Shown: positions 33,196 through 41,625, counted from the first letter of the stretch. The stretch: DNA of 64,000 nt from UBA6144 sp964399165 (GCA_964399165.1 CAYNPO010000016.1:8053-72052); one strand, 5' to 3'. Notes: generated from the sequence alone by a model not told the origin. Translations and numbers: made by a program.

Positions 33196-34411
33196 GGGGT
33201 GCCCCCAGCAGGGCGAGGTTACGCGGTGAAGCCGTGGGATCGAACACTTCTTGGATGGCGACGTCGTAGCCTTGGCCCTCCAACCACAATGCCCGGTCGC
33301 AAAGGATCGCCGCTTCCAGCGCACGCCCAAGAGAGTCACGGATAATGGCGGCGGCCAGCATCCTGTGAATGAGTTTCACCCTCGTTTCATCAGTGAAATA
33401 TGTTTCAAGACGCCCATCGCTCCAATCGCAGGGAATGCCCAGACGTGAAAATTGTTCCCGGGCGTAGGCAGGGAAGGGACCGGCGTAGAGTTCGGGCGGA
33501 CAGTTACCCAAGGTGACTTGCTCCGAGCGCCCGTACTCGTCGTGGAGGAGAAAATGTAGAGTGTAGCGGTGGTGCTTGAGTTGGTTACGAAACCGAATGT
33601 CCTCTAAGGTGACCTTGCGGTGGGCGCCAGAGGCCAGGGTAAGGGCGAACTGGTTGAAGGGGAGGGGGGTGGCGCCGGAGAGGTTCCACTCGCCTACCTC
33701 GAGTTTGTGGTAGCAGCAGGCGAGATTGGCCACGGTGGCGCCGCTGGCGCAAGTGGCTTCCAGATGGGCGACGGCGAGGCCCCCACAGGTATGCAGGCCG
33801 GTGCTGAGGGTATGGGCGTCGAGGGTGGCCTTGAAGCCAGCGTCGTGTCGGGTGATTTTGTGGGGACGGAATTCCACCGGGTGGGGAGAGTCGGGCCACT
33901 TGGCCTTTTGCCAACGGCGGCCTATGGCCTGGAGCTCGGGGTCCATGTCCAGGCTGAGGACATCTAGGCGGTAATGGTGGGCGAGGGTTTGCGCCAAATG
34001 TCCTTGGCCACCGCCGATGTCCACTATCCGCGTGAGCCCACGGGCGCGGGCCAGCCGCGCCAGTAAGGGAGCGAGGCGCTCTAGCTCGTGCTGTTTCTTA
34101 GGGACCACATGAACCCAGGTTTGCTTCTGGACGGGAAGCGGCGGCACCTCTGCCGGGGCCGGGAACGTGCTCAGTGCGGTCAAGTGCGAGTGGAAGGCGG
34201 CAAGTCCGGGTGCCTGCAAATCTTGCCAGCCTTCGCCTTGGGCCAAGCGCCAGGTGGCCTCGGGGGAAGTATGCCCCAGCAATTCCTCGACCCACGCGGG
34301 GTCGTAGGCCCGCACCGGCGTCGGGTATTCCAGCATGATTTCGTTTCGCCAGATGTCCTGGTATTCTAAGAGGAAGTCCGCCAGGGCCTGGTAACGGGTC
34401 CGATGATCCAT
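33188..34411 (-). CDS. METTL25/RRNAD1-like SAM-dependent methyltransferase
   Basis: 407 residues from the ATG at 34411 (MDHRTRYQALADFLLEY), preceded by AGGGG. A 640-residue longer frame runs antisense to murD and is rejected. The SAM-binding glycine loop is VDIGGGQGHLAQTLA, followed by the acidic motif SLDMDPE. The family signature GLHTCGGLAVAHLE and ANLACCYHKL is that of Methyltransf_32 proteins, best known from eukaryotic METTL25 and RRNAD1. The substrate is unknown; rRNA or another RNA is the usual guess. It is divergent from murD with 18 bases between start codons. Confidence 0.82.
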   Translation of the reverse strand: MDHRTRYQALADFLLEYQDIWRNEIMLEYPTPVRAYDPAWVEELLGHTSPEATWRLAQGEGWQDLQAPGLAAFHSHLTALSTFPAPAEVPPLPVQKQTWVHVVPKKQHELERLAPLLARLARARGLTRIVDIGGGQGHLAQTLAHHYRLDVLSLDMDPELQAIGRRWQKAKWPDSPHPVEFRPHKITRHDAGFKATLDAHTLSTGLHTCGGLAVAHLEATCASGATVANLACCYHKLEVGEWNLSGATPLPFNQFALTLASGAHRKVTLEDIRFRNQLKHHRYTLHFLLHDEYGRSEQVTLGNCPPELYAGPFPAYAREQFSRLGIPCDWSDGRLETYFTDETRVKLIHRMLAAAIIRDSLGRALEAAILCDRALWLEGQGYDVAIQEVFDPTASPRNLALLGAPRE

Positions 34412-34429
34412 TCCCCTGGGGTATAGCAC

Positions 34430-35776
34430 ATGAAGCTCCCTCCCGAACTGCAAAATGTCCGCCGTGTCGCCGTCTTCGGGATGGGGAAGTCTGGCGTGGC
34501 CGCGGTTCGCCTGCTGCGCCACCTGGGCATCGAGACCCACGCTGTTAACGAGGGGCCGGTCTCTGATTGGAAAGGCAAGGATGGCCTGGATAAGTTGGTG
34601 GGCCCCACTTTCATGCACTCCCAGGATCAGGCGGAGGAGGCCTTCACTTCCGCGGGTTTCATCGTGCTCTCCCCCGGCATTCCGACCTCGCATCCGGCCC
34701 TCGCGCGAGCGCTGGCGCGCGGGATTCCGCTGGTCTCCGAAATCGAGCTGGCCTGGTGGTTCAGTTCCCACGTCCCCACCGTGGCCGTCACAGGCACCAA
34801 CGGGAAAACCACCACGACCACCATGATCGCCGAGGCCCTCAAACTGCGCGGGAAGAAGGTTTTCTGCGGTGGTAACATCGGTACGCCTTACTCCGACATG
34901 GCACTGGCGTGCCTGAAGGGCGAGAAGCCGGATTACGCCGTCATCGAAGTTTCGAGTTTCCAATTGGAAACCATCAAGCGCTTCCATCCAAAGATCGGGC
35001 TTATCCTGAACCTCACGCCCAACCACTCCGAGCGATACACCAGCGTGGAAGACTACGGGCGGGCGAAGCTGCGGCTCCTGACCGCCATGACCGGCGACGA
35101 CCATCTAATCATCGGGCACGAGGCCGGTCCCTTGGTGGATTGGGCGGGCGTGCATCCCGTGAGAAAGCACCCTTTTGGCAAGGTGGAACTGCCCCGCGAT
35201 TTCCTGGAGAAATTCGACTTCACCAAAGGCGTCTTAGTGGGAGGACATAACCGCGCCAACTACTTCTGCGCCTGGAAGACACTGCAGATCCTGGGCGAGG
35301 CCGACGCCGCTTCCTTCCAGCATTTCATCAACACCTTCCCCGGGGTCGAGCACCGGCTTGAGTACGTGGGTACTTTCAGTGGGCTGAAGGTCTACAACGA
35401 CGCCAAGAGCACCAACGGGGAGGCCACGCGTACGGCCCTGGCCGCCTTCGAGAAGGTAGAGCCGCTATACCTGGTGGTGGGCGGAAAGCTGCGCAACGAG
35501 AGTGATCGTTTGCTGCCTGATCTATTACCCTTTAAAGGCAAGGTCACTAAAATCTTCACCATCGGAGACACCTCCGAGCGGCTTCATGAAGAGCTGCGCG
35601 GGGAGTTCGAGGTGGAGATTGCCCAGGACCTGGACCGGTTGTTCGCGCAGTTGCGCGAGCAGCGCCTGACGGGGAATTTGGTTTTCTCGCCGGCGCATCC
35701 CTCGTTTGACCAATTTAAGAACTACGTGGACCGGGGAACCCAGTTTAAGTCCAAGGCGCGCGCACTTTTGGGCTGA
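34430..35776 (+). CDS. murD: UDP-N-acetylmuramoylalanine--D-glutamate ligase
   Basis: 448 residues, normal length. Adds D-Glu to UDP-MurNAc-L-Ala in cytoplasmic peptidoglycan precursor synthesis. N-terminal UDP-binding domain VAVFGMGKSGVAAVRLL, Mur-ligase ATP loop VAVTGTNGKTTTTTMIAEAL, then VIEVSSFQLE, LNLTPNHSERY, and the C-terminal domain VYNDAKSTNGEATRTAL. The ATG at 34430 has only a weak GGGG upstream. It is isolated from other mur genes, which are usually clustered. Confidence 0.96.
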   Translation: MKLPPELQNVRRVAVFGMGKSGVAAVRLLRHLGIETHAVNEGPVSDWKGKDGLDKLVGPTFMHSQDQAEEAFTSAGFIVLSPGIPTSHPALARALARGIPLVSEIELAWWFSSHVPTVAVTGTNGKTTTTTMIAEALKLRGKKVFCGGNIGTPYSDMALACLKGEKPDYAVIEVSSFQLETIKRFHPKIGLILNLTPNHSERYTSVEDYGRAKLRLLTAMTGDDHLIIGHEAGPLVDWAGVHPVRKHPFGKVELPRDFLEKFDFTKGVLVGGHNRANYFCAWKTLQILGEADAASFQHFINTFPGVEHRLEYVGTFSGLKVYNDAKSTNGEATRTALAAFEKVEPLYLVVGGKLRNESDRLLPDLLPFKGKVTKIFTIGDTSERLHEELRGEFEVEIAQDLDRLFAQLREQRLTGNLVFSPAHPSFDQFKNYVDRGTQFKSKARALLG

Positions 35777-35785
35777 GGGAATTTC

Positions 35786-35977
35786 TCAGTGCTGCTTGCC
35801 GCCGCCGCGCATGTGGATGGCGTAGCCTTCGTCGATGCTGTCCACGGAAGCGGGCGCGCGGGACGCGCTTGTGGTCTGGGGAGCCTGGGTGTTGGTGTCC
35901 AAGGACGTCTCGAAGGTGATCTTGACCAGGAACAGGGCCACGATCGCGAAAACTACCGAGCCCAACTTGATGCCCAT
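35786..35977 (-). CDS. Small single-pass membrane protein, unknown function
   Basis: 63 residues from the ATG at 35977 (MGIKLGSVVFAIVALFLVKI). The N-terminal transmembrane helix (about 4-20) is followed by a short Ser/Thr/Ala-rich tail ending in RGGGKQH. The frame extends 20 codons further upstream but that part contains the promoter leader. AGGAG lies about 13 bases upstream of the ATG. The transcript begins at a FliA-like promoter, and an 8-base inverted repeat in the leader could mask the start region. Convergent with murD. No family recognised. Confidence 0.65.
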   Translation of the reverse strand: MGIKLGSVVFAIVALFLVKITFETSLDTNTQAPQTTSASRAPASVDSIDEGYAIHMRGGGKQH

Positions 35978-36019
35978 ACAACAGCCCTGCTCCTTCGGGG
36001 TTTGACGTCCTGAAGGGCT

Positions 36020-36047
36020 GTATCGGCGGCAGGCCAACCAAATTTTA
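36020..36047 (-). promoter_or_regulatory. FliA (sigma-28)-like promoter of the 35786 gene
   Basis: Minus strand TAAA (36044-36047) within CTAAAATTT, 16-base spacer, GCCGATAC (36020-36027): 4/4 and 7/8 matches to TAAA-N15-GCCGATAA. The leader is about 37 bases. Confidence 0.6.
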
Positions 36048-36064
36048 GGGGAATCGAAGAAAAT

Positions 36065-37258
36065 TCAGGAGGTCCGGAGTTTCTCCAGCAGGCACTCCAC
36101 ATCGCGCCGGTCCTGGTAGGCCCCGAAGCCAAAACGTAGGCGGGGGCCTCGCTGGTCAATGTAAACCCCGTCCCGGAGCAGGGCCTCCCGGAAGGCGCTC
36201 CCCTGGGCCTCGGAAGGGGCCTCCCAGGTCAGGAAATGGCCCTGCCGGGTGAGGGTGGGGTCGTGGAGGGGGCGCAGCCCCTGGAGCCGATGGCCGGGAG
36301 TTTTTAGCCCGTCCAACAGGGTCTTTTGCAGGTCCCGAGCGTGCCGGTGGAGCTCCGCCACCCCCACCCCCAGGCGCTGCCATTGGTTCCATACCGCCAG
36401 AAAGCGGTACCAGCCCGTGGGGTCCTGGGTGGAGCCCCAGAAGGCCATGCCATCCTGGGGGTACCCGACCTTGCCGCTCTGGCCAATCGCGAGCTCGCCA
36501 AGTTCAGCGAACCACCCCGTGTTTCGGGGGCGCCATTCTTGTCCAGCTGGCACGGCCAGGAAACACACTCCTTCGCCGGCCTGGGCGTACTTGTAGCCGC
36601 CGGCTAAGTAGAAGATCCGTCCTTCCAACGGGCCCCAGTCCTCCGGGAGCGCCGCGAAGCCATGATAGCCGTCCACCACCAGAACCGTGGAGGAGGGGGC
36701 TCCAGCGAAGAGGCGCTGGAAGTCGGCGGCGGAGAGGGCCAGGCCCGAGTTAAAGAAAACTTGGCTGAGGAAGACCACGTCAAAGCCGCCCCGGGAAACG
36801 CGCTCTGCCGCGTGGGCAAGCCAGGCTTCCCGGTCGGTGAGAAGTTGGTCCGCTGCTAAGCGCTCTACCGTCACCGCACCATCTTCCTCCCAACGCTTCA
36901 GCTGGCGCGCGAAAGAGTGGAACTCCCCGTCACTGCTGAGTACGCGCAGGCCCTGACCGGTGGGAAGGGCGGAGAACACACGCACCAGGAGCTCGTGGGT
37001 GTTGGGGGCCAGGGCGATTTGTTCCGGATGTTTGAAGCCCAGGATGCCCGCAATGCGCTGGCGCACTTGCGGGACCACGGTGCCGAACACGTGCTCCCAC
37101 TTGCGATCGTTGAGCCGGCAGGCGTCGTCCCAGGCGGCGAGCTGCGCCTCCCGGCTGACGTCTGGCCAAAAATGATGGGAGTGGGCCGCAAAGTGCAGCA
37201 CGTCCGCGGACGCCGCGAGGAAGCGGGAATAGAGCGGCTTAAAACCGGTGTCCCTCAT
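36065..37258 (-). CDS. Kynureninase-like PLP enzyme (aminotransferase class V fold)
   Basis: 397 residues. A fold-type I PLP enzyme: FFNSGLALS, VVDGYHGF (PLP-contacting Asp/His region) and the Schiff-base Lys motif LAGGYKYAQAGEGVCFLAVP, which resembles the GYKYLNGGPG motif of kynureninase. The N-terminus (HFAAHSHHFWPDVS) differs from classical KynU, so the exact reaction is not proven. Its start overlaps the kynA stop by 20 bases, and this coupling to tryptophan 2,3-dioxygenase supports hydrolysis of kynurenine to anthranilate. A kynurenine formamidase gene is not in the window. Confidence 0.78.
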   Translation of the reverse strand: MRDTGFKPLYSRFLAASADVLHFAAHSHHFWPDVSREAQLAAWDDACRLNDRKWEHVFGTVVPQVRQRIAGILGFKHPEQIALAPNTHELLVRVFSALPTGQGLRVLSSDGEFHSFARQLKRWEEDGAVTVERLAADQLLTDREAWLAHAAERVSRGGFDVVFLSQVFFNSGLALSAADFQRLFAGAPSSTVLVVDGYHGFAALPEDWGPLEGRIFYLAGGYKYAQAGEGVCFLAVPAGQEWRPRNTGWFAELGELAIGQSGKVGYPQDGMAFWGSTQDPTGWYRFLAVWNQWQRLGVGVAELHRHARDLQKTLLDGLKTPGHRLQGLRPLHDPTLTRQGHFLTWEAPSEAQGSAFREALLRDGVYIDQRGPRLRFGFGAYQDRRDVECLLEKLRTS

Positions 37259-38336
37259 AGGAGAAGCCCATCTCGTCTTGTAGAAAGTCCGGCAGAGGCG
37301 GGACCTCGGATTTCGGGATCAGGAAAGTGGCGAGGTTAAAGAAGTCGGTGAAGACCCGGTTTCTTTCGGTGGTGCGTTTGAGGTAGTCGCTGCCGGCGGA
37401 GCCGCCCGTGCCGATTTTGGAGCCGAGCAGGCGCTGGGCCATGATGGCATGGCGATAGCGCCAGGTGGTCATGAGCTCGTCGATATCCACCAGTAAGGTG
37501 AGAACCTGATGGGGAGCCTGGAGTGCCGGCCACTCGCGGTAGAGATGGATGAAGACGGCGTTCAGGCAGGCGCGTTGGGAGAGGCGGACCTTGCCCTCGG
37601 AGCGCAGCTTCTCGAAACGGGAGGCGTCCAGCAGGGTGAGGAAGCTTTCTTTGGTGGCTTCCCAGTTGGCGACTTCCATCGAACGGGCCTTGTCGTCGAG
37701 GCTCGGGGTGTTTTGGATGGAAGCCAGGTCCCGGGCCAACATCCGGTCCACGCGCTCGGCGTACTGGGCCCAGAAGTCCCAGTCGGCGAACTGGGAGAAG
37801 GGCATGCGCTCGAGCCACGCCTCCACCAGCTTGAAAAGGGAAGGCTCAGCCTCGGCCCGCTCCAGCTGCGCGCGCTGATCGGTCGTGAGGCGGGATTGGA
37901 AAAACTGGCGTTCCACCTCCATGCGATGGGCGGGGGTCACGCCAAGGCCCGCTTCTAGCAGGCGGAACTGCAGGCTTTGGAAGCCCGACGCCGGCAGCAG
38001 GTCGTCGCGAAAGTCCAGGAAGTCCAACGTGGTCATGGTCTCCATCACGCGGATCTGGTCCACCAGGATCTTTTGGATTTCCACCACCCGCGACAGGCGC
38101 GCCACCACCATGGCCAGGGCGGGAGAGGGGAGTGGATCCTGGGCGAAAACGGCGCGCACCGAACCGAGTTCATGCAGGATCTGCTTGAACCATAGTTCGT
38201 AGGTCTGGTGGATGATGATGAATAGGGTCTCGTCGTGGGCGGGAGCGCCGCGCTTGGCGGACTCTGGGGCCTGGGCGTCGAGGATCTTCCCCAGTTGCAG
38301 GTAATCGCCGTAGTGGACCGGGGGCTTGCGGGTCAT
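37239..38336 (-). CDS. kynA: Tryptophan 2,3-dioxygenase
   Basis: 365 residues from the ATG at 38336 (MTRKPPVHYGDYL), preceded by GGAAGGAG. Heme enzyme that opens the indole ring of L-Trp to give N-formylkynurenine. The family block HQTYELWFKQILHEL carries the distal His, and YRHAIMAQRLLGSKIGTGGSAG carries the proximal His region and the substrate carboxylate-binding GTGG loop. It is the first gene of a two-gene catabolic operon with the kynureninase-like gene and is divergent from pepP. Confidence 0.94.
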   Translation of the reverse strand: MTRKPPVHYGDYLQLGKILDAQAPESAKRGAPAHDETLFIIIHQTYELWFKQILHELGSVRAVFAQDPLPSPALAMVVARLSRVVEIQKILVDQIRVMETMTTLDFLDFRDDLLPASGFQSLQFRLLEAGLGVTPAHRMEVERQFFQSRLTTDQRAQLERAEAEPSLFKLVEAWLERMPFSQFADWDFWAQYAERVDRMLARDLASIQNTPSLDDKARSMEVANWEATKESFLTLLDASRFEKLRSEGKVRLSQRACLNAVFIHLYREWPALQAPHQVLTLLVDIDELMTTWRYRHAIMAQRLLGSKIGTGGSAGSDYLKRTTERNRVFTDFFNLATFLIPKSEVPPLPDFLQDEMGFSYEGHRF

Positions 38337-38344
38337 GAAACTCC

Positions 38345-38374
38345 TTCCCAACAACGGGGGGCGCGCGGTATTTT
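38345..38374 (+). promoter_or_regulatory. Possible leaderless promoter of the X-Pro aminopeptidase gene
   Basis: TTCCCA (38345-38350), 18-base spacer, TATTTT (38369-38374), then seven bases to the ATG at 38382 and no Shine-Dalgarno. Hexamers match only 4/6 each. Confidence 0.4.
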
Positions 38375-38381
38375 CGATTCT

Positions 38382-40136
38382 ATGAAGAAAACCCTGGATT
38401 TGTCCCCCCAAACCGTCAAACAGAACATCGCCAAACTGCAGCGCTTCGTGGCGGAGCAGGGCCTGGACGGCTTCTACGTGTCGAGCTTCGACTCCTATCT
38501 CAACGAGTACGTGCCTTTGGAAGACTGCCACCGCTACTACGTCACCGGCTTTACCGGTTCCATGGCCGAGGTACTGGTGCCCCGGGAAGGGAAAGTACGG
38601 CTCTATGTGGACGGCCGCTACCACGAGCAGGCGGACAAGGAAGTTCCCTTAGATGCGGTGGAGGTGGTGAAGTGCGACGCCAGCGCCTCCATTGGGGGCG
38701 CCCTGGTGCGTGACCTGCGGGCGATGGGGATCAAGACACTGGGGCTGGAATCCGACCGCACCTCCCTGGGTTATCTCAAGGCACTGGAGGAAGCTTCCGA
38801 GACCGTGGGCTTCCACCAGGGCGAACTCCACCGCCTCATCGACTTCGCGGCGCTACCCGCCCCCAAAGAGATCACCCACGTCCCGCGCCAGCACCGGGGA
38901 CGGGACACCCTGGAGAAAACCGCTTTGGTCTTCGGCCACGACAAGGAAGGCATGTTTCTGGCGAGCCTCGACGGCATCAGCTGGATCACCAACTGCCGCG
39001 GCTACCACCTTCCCCATTTGTCGAGCTTCCGCGCCAAGGCGCTGCTCACCCGCCAGAAAGTCTATGTGTTCATCACGCCGGAGACCCCGGTGCACAAGGA
39101 GGCCCGCGGGGTAGAGGGCGTGGAGTGGCTGGCCGTGCCCCACGGACAGCTTTCCCAGGAGTTGGCTCGTCTGCAGGATACGTTGCACCTGGAGGGCGTG
39201 TCCTACGACCCGGGCATGCTCAACTGCGCCGATTTCGGCATGCTGCTCTCCGTGTTCGGGCCCGAGCGCCTCAAGGAGCGCCGGGGTGGCGTGGTGGAGT
39301 GGATGAGCCTCAAGGAACCTGCCGAGATCAAGGAGATGGAGGATGGGTTCCGCCGAGGTGATCGGGCCATCTTTGAAACCATCAAATGGGTTAAGCAGGG
39401 AGTGAAGGCCGGCAAGCGCATCACCGAGCTGGACCTGTGGGCCGAAACCACCACCAAGTATCGCGCCCAAGGCGCCGTTGAGCAGAGTTTCAACACCATC
39501 GCCGGCGTGGGACCCAACGGTTCCATCATCCACTACGGCTCGCCCTCCGACGAAGTGGTGATCAAGCCCGACGACATGGTGCTGCTGGATTCCGGGGGCT
39601 ACTTCGCCGGCGGCTTCGCCACGGACACCACCCGCACCTTCCACGCCTCAACCGAGGGCCAGGCCAAACCTGAGTACCGCAAGATCTACACGTTGGTGTT
39701 GAAAGGGCTCCTGAATTGCCAAAACGCGGTCTTTCCAGAGGGCACCCGGGGCAACGTGCTGGACGGGCTGGCCCGGGCGCCCCTGTACAAACATGGCTAC
39801 AACTACAACCATGGCACCGGTCACGGCGTGGGCATCCACGTGCACGAGGACGGTGTCCGCATCAACAGCTCTTCCCAACTTCCGATGAAGGCCGGTCAAG
39901 TGGTCTCCATCGAGCCGGGCATCTACATTCCCGGCTTTGGGGGCGTGCGCCTGGAAAACATCGCGCTGGTGGAGAAGCACCCCGAGCACAAGGGGATGCT
40001 GCGCTTCCGCTGCCTGGTGTGGGTGGGGTTCGATCCAGCGCTGGTGGATGAGTCCTTGCTCAACAGCGAAGAGAAGGCCCAGTGGGACGCCTACGAGAAG
40101 GTGTGCGCCGAGCGGGGAACCTCGTTCAGGGCGTGA
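38382..40136 (+). CDS. pepP: Xaa-Pro aminopeptidase (M24B, long three-domain form)
   Basis: 584 residues from the ATG at 38382 (MKKTLDLSPQTVK); the longer frame runs through the kynA promoter. Removes N-terminal residues preceding proline. Two creatinase-like N-terminal domains precede a pita-bread M24 domain. Dinuclear metal ligands are visible in LLDSGGYFAGGFATDTTRTF (two Asp), HGTGHGVGIHVHE (His) and SIEPGIYIPGFGGVRLEN (two Glu). The length and layout resemble the eukaryotic XPNPEP1-type enzymes found in many bacteria rather than the short E. coli PepP. The 3' end overlaps the matrixin gene by 11 bases. Confidence 0.93.
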   Translation: MKKTLDLSPQTVKQNIAKLQRFVAEQGLDGFYVSSFDSYLNEYVPLEDCHRYYVTGFTGSMAEVLVPREGKVRLYVDGRYHEQADKEVPLDAVEVVKCDASASIGGALVRDLRAMGIKTLGLESDRTSLGYLKALEEASETVGFHQGELHRLIDFAALPAPKEITHVPRQHRGRDTLEKTALVFGHDKEGMFLASLDGISWITNCRGYHLPHLSSFRAKALLTRQKVYVFITPETPVHKEARGVEGVEWLAVPHGQLSQELARLQDTLHLEGVSYDPGMLNCADFGMLLSVFGPERLKERRGGVVEWMSLKEPAEIKEMEDGFRRGDRAIFETIKWVKQGVKAGKRITELDLWAETTTKYRAQGAVEQSFNTIAGVGPNGSIIHYGSPSDEVVIKPDDMVLLDSGGYFAGGFATDTTRTFHASTEGQAKPEYRKIYTLVLKGLLNCQNAVFPEGTRGNVLDGLARAPLYKHGYNYNHGTGHGVGIHVHEDGVRINSSSQLPMKAGQVVSIEPGIYIPGFGGVRLENIALVEKHPEHKGMLRFRCLVWVGFDPALVDESLLNSEEKAQWDAYEKVCAERGTSFRA

Positions 40137-40944
40137 GGCGCTGTCCCGGTCGCCGGGCGAGCAAAAGTCCCACGGCCAAACCCGCCAGCAGGGTGGGCCA
40201 CCAGCCGCTGGGCATGCCGCCGGAGCCGCCTTGGTCACCGCCGGTGGAGATGGTGCCAGTGAGGCAGCTCGTGCCGAACATGTCCATCTGCACGGGATAG
40301 AGGAAGGTCACCCCGTCGATGTCCCCTTGCCCAAGACTCTCGCGCTTGGGGACTACCGAGTAGTACATCAGGTTTGCCTTCTCTCCACTGTGGCCCAGTC
40401 CGATGGCGTGGCCAATCTCGTGGGCGATCACGGCCACCTTCTTGTGGCGAGGAAGGCTACCAAATGAGTCGTTGGTCGCGTTCACCGCGATCACCGCGCC
40501 CTTGATGTTCTTGCCCTTGATCACGGTGGGCAGGGTCAGGGCCAGGAGCGAGGAGCCGCCCGGGAAGTTCGTGGCGTTGGTGTTGCAGGTGATGACGATG
40601 TCGGAGACGGCGGGGATGGGCGTGCCGCCGCAGGCGTCGCCCTGCAGGCAGAGCTCACCGGTGATGAAATCGTTGTCGTTGGTATCCAGCTCGCCCCCGT
40701 CTTCCAGCTGCAGGCGAGAGGTGGGGACAGTGTTCCAGAAGTCGTCCACTGCCTCGTCCACCAACCCCCGCAGTTCGTCGGCGGAGGTGCCTTGACCGTT
40801 GCAGGTGCCGGAGACACTCGCCACCCGCACTTTCACCTTGTCGCTCTTGAAGCGCGCGCCCAGGGAGTTGTTAAGAGTGAAGCCGCTGGCTGCCAGGGCG
40901 GGGAGCACGGTGAGGAGGAGCAGCGGTGCGAGTAGGCGTTTCAT
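40126..40944 (-). CDS. Secreted matrixin-like metallopeptidase with C-terminal membrane anchor
   Basis: 272 residues. The signal peptide (about 1-19) is followed by a metzincin domain with the full motif HEIGHAIGLGH (His175, Glu176, His179, His185) and a Met-turn (NLMYYS, Met193). A Gly/Ser-rich spacer then leads to a hydrophobic helix WWPTLLAGLAVGLLLA and an Arg-rich end (RRPGQR). This tripartite C-terminus resembles sorting signals of the MYXO-CTERM kind, or is a simple anchor. It probably cleaves proteins at the cell surface. It lies one base after an outer-membrane protein gene, with which it forms an operon. Confidence 0.85.
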   Translation of the reverse strand: MKRLLAPLLLLTVLPALAASGFTLNNSLGARFKSDKVKVRVASVSGTCNGQGTSADELRGLVDEAVDDFWNTVPTSRLQLEDGGELDTNDNDFITGELCLQGDACGGTPIPAVSDIVITCNTNATNFPGGSSLLALTLPTVIKGKNIKGAVIAVNATNDSFGSLPRHKKVAVIAHEIGHAIGLGHSGEKANLMYYSVVPKRESLGQGDIDGVTFLYPVQMDMFGTSCLTGTISTGGDQGGSGGMPSGWWPTLLAGLAVGLLLARRPGQRLTP

Positions 40945-40945
40945 G

Positions 40946-41575
40946 TTATTCCCCCAGGTCGTAATAGTAGGAGAGGGTGAGGGTATAGCTGACCTGGCGG
41001 CGCTCGGAGCGCGCCAGCGCGTAGATGTAACTTTGAAAGCGCAGGGCGAAGGCGTCTTTGAAGGCCTCGGCCCCGAAATCGAGGGTGTTGTTCACGGCGG
41101 TCTTGGATTCGGAAGGGAGGTAGAACTCGGAGGTGGAGCCCCCGTTGTTCATGCGGGTGGAGCCCCCGTCGCCGCGGATGTTGTTGATCATGAGGGAGGT
41201 GCCCGCGCGCAGGCGCCACCAATCACCTCCGCGCCAGGCACCGTCCAGGCGCACCATGATGAGGTTCTTGGTGGTACCTTCCGTGACTTGGCGGGGGAGG
41301 ACCCAGTTGATCTCGGGAACCAGCGCCCAGGTGGGGGTGAGTTCGAAGTCGGTGGAGAAGCCCAGCAAGGGATTCAGGGCGAACTTGTCTTGCCCCCCGC
41401 TGTCGTCCACTTGCACGGCATCATAGAATTCCGTGAGCGTACCCAGGTGGAAACCCAGATTCTGAAATCGTTGACCGAAATCGTCAAAGAGCTCGTCGGC
41501 CTGTGCGGAGAGTGCGCTCGAGAGGAGGATGGCGGCGAGCAGCCCGCGGGAGACGGGCTTCATGGTGGGTGTCAT
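40946..41575 (-). CDS. Outer-membrane beta-barrel-like protein
   Basis: 209 residues. A signal peptide (cleavage about residue 26, SAQA) precedes alternating amphipathic strands (FALNPLLGFSTDFELT, WALVPEINWVLP, LIMVRLDGAWRG, YTLTLSYYYDLGE). This suggests a small 8-strand barrel. AAGGA lies seven bases before the ATG at 41575. It is the first gene of a two-gene unit with the matrixin. No family name recognised; function unknown. Confidence 0.7.
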   Translation of the reverse strand: MTPTMKPVSRGLLAAILLSSALSAQADELFDDFGQRFQNLGFHLGTLTEFYDAVQVDDSGGQDKFALNPLLGFSTDFELTPTWALVPEINWVLPRQVTEGTTKNLIMVRLDGAWRGGDWWRLRAGTSLMINNIRGDGGSTRMNNGGSTSEFYLPSESKTAVNNTLDFGAEAFKDAFALRFQSYIYALARSERRQVSYTLTLSYYYDLGE

Positions 41576-41595
41576 GCTTGTTCCTTACGGGCGAA

Positions 41596-41625
41596 AGTAT
41601 CCCAAATTCAGTTCGGGGATGGCAA
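41596..41625 (-). promoter_or_regulatory. Sigma-70-like promoter of the 41575 gene
   Basis: Minus strand TTGCCA (41620-41625), 18-base spacer, GATACT (41596-41601), 20 bases before the ATG. Confidence 0.5.

Noticed and set aside
34412..35104. 231-codon N-terminal extension of the methyltransferase frame
   Set aside because: Lies antisense to murD and has shadow composition; the methyltransferase has a good ATG at 34411.
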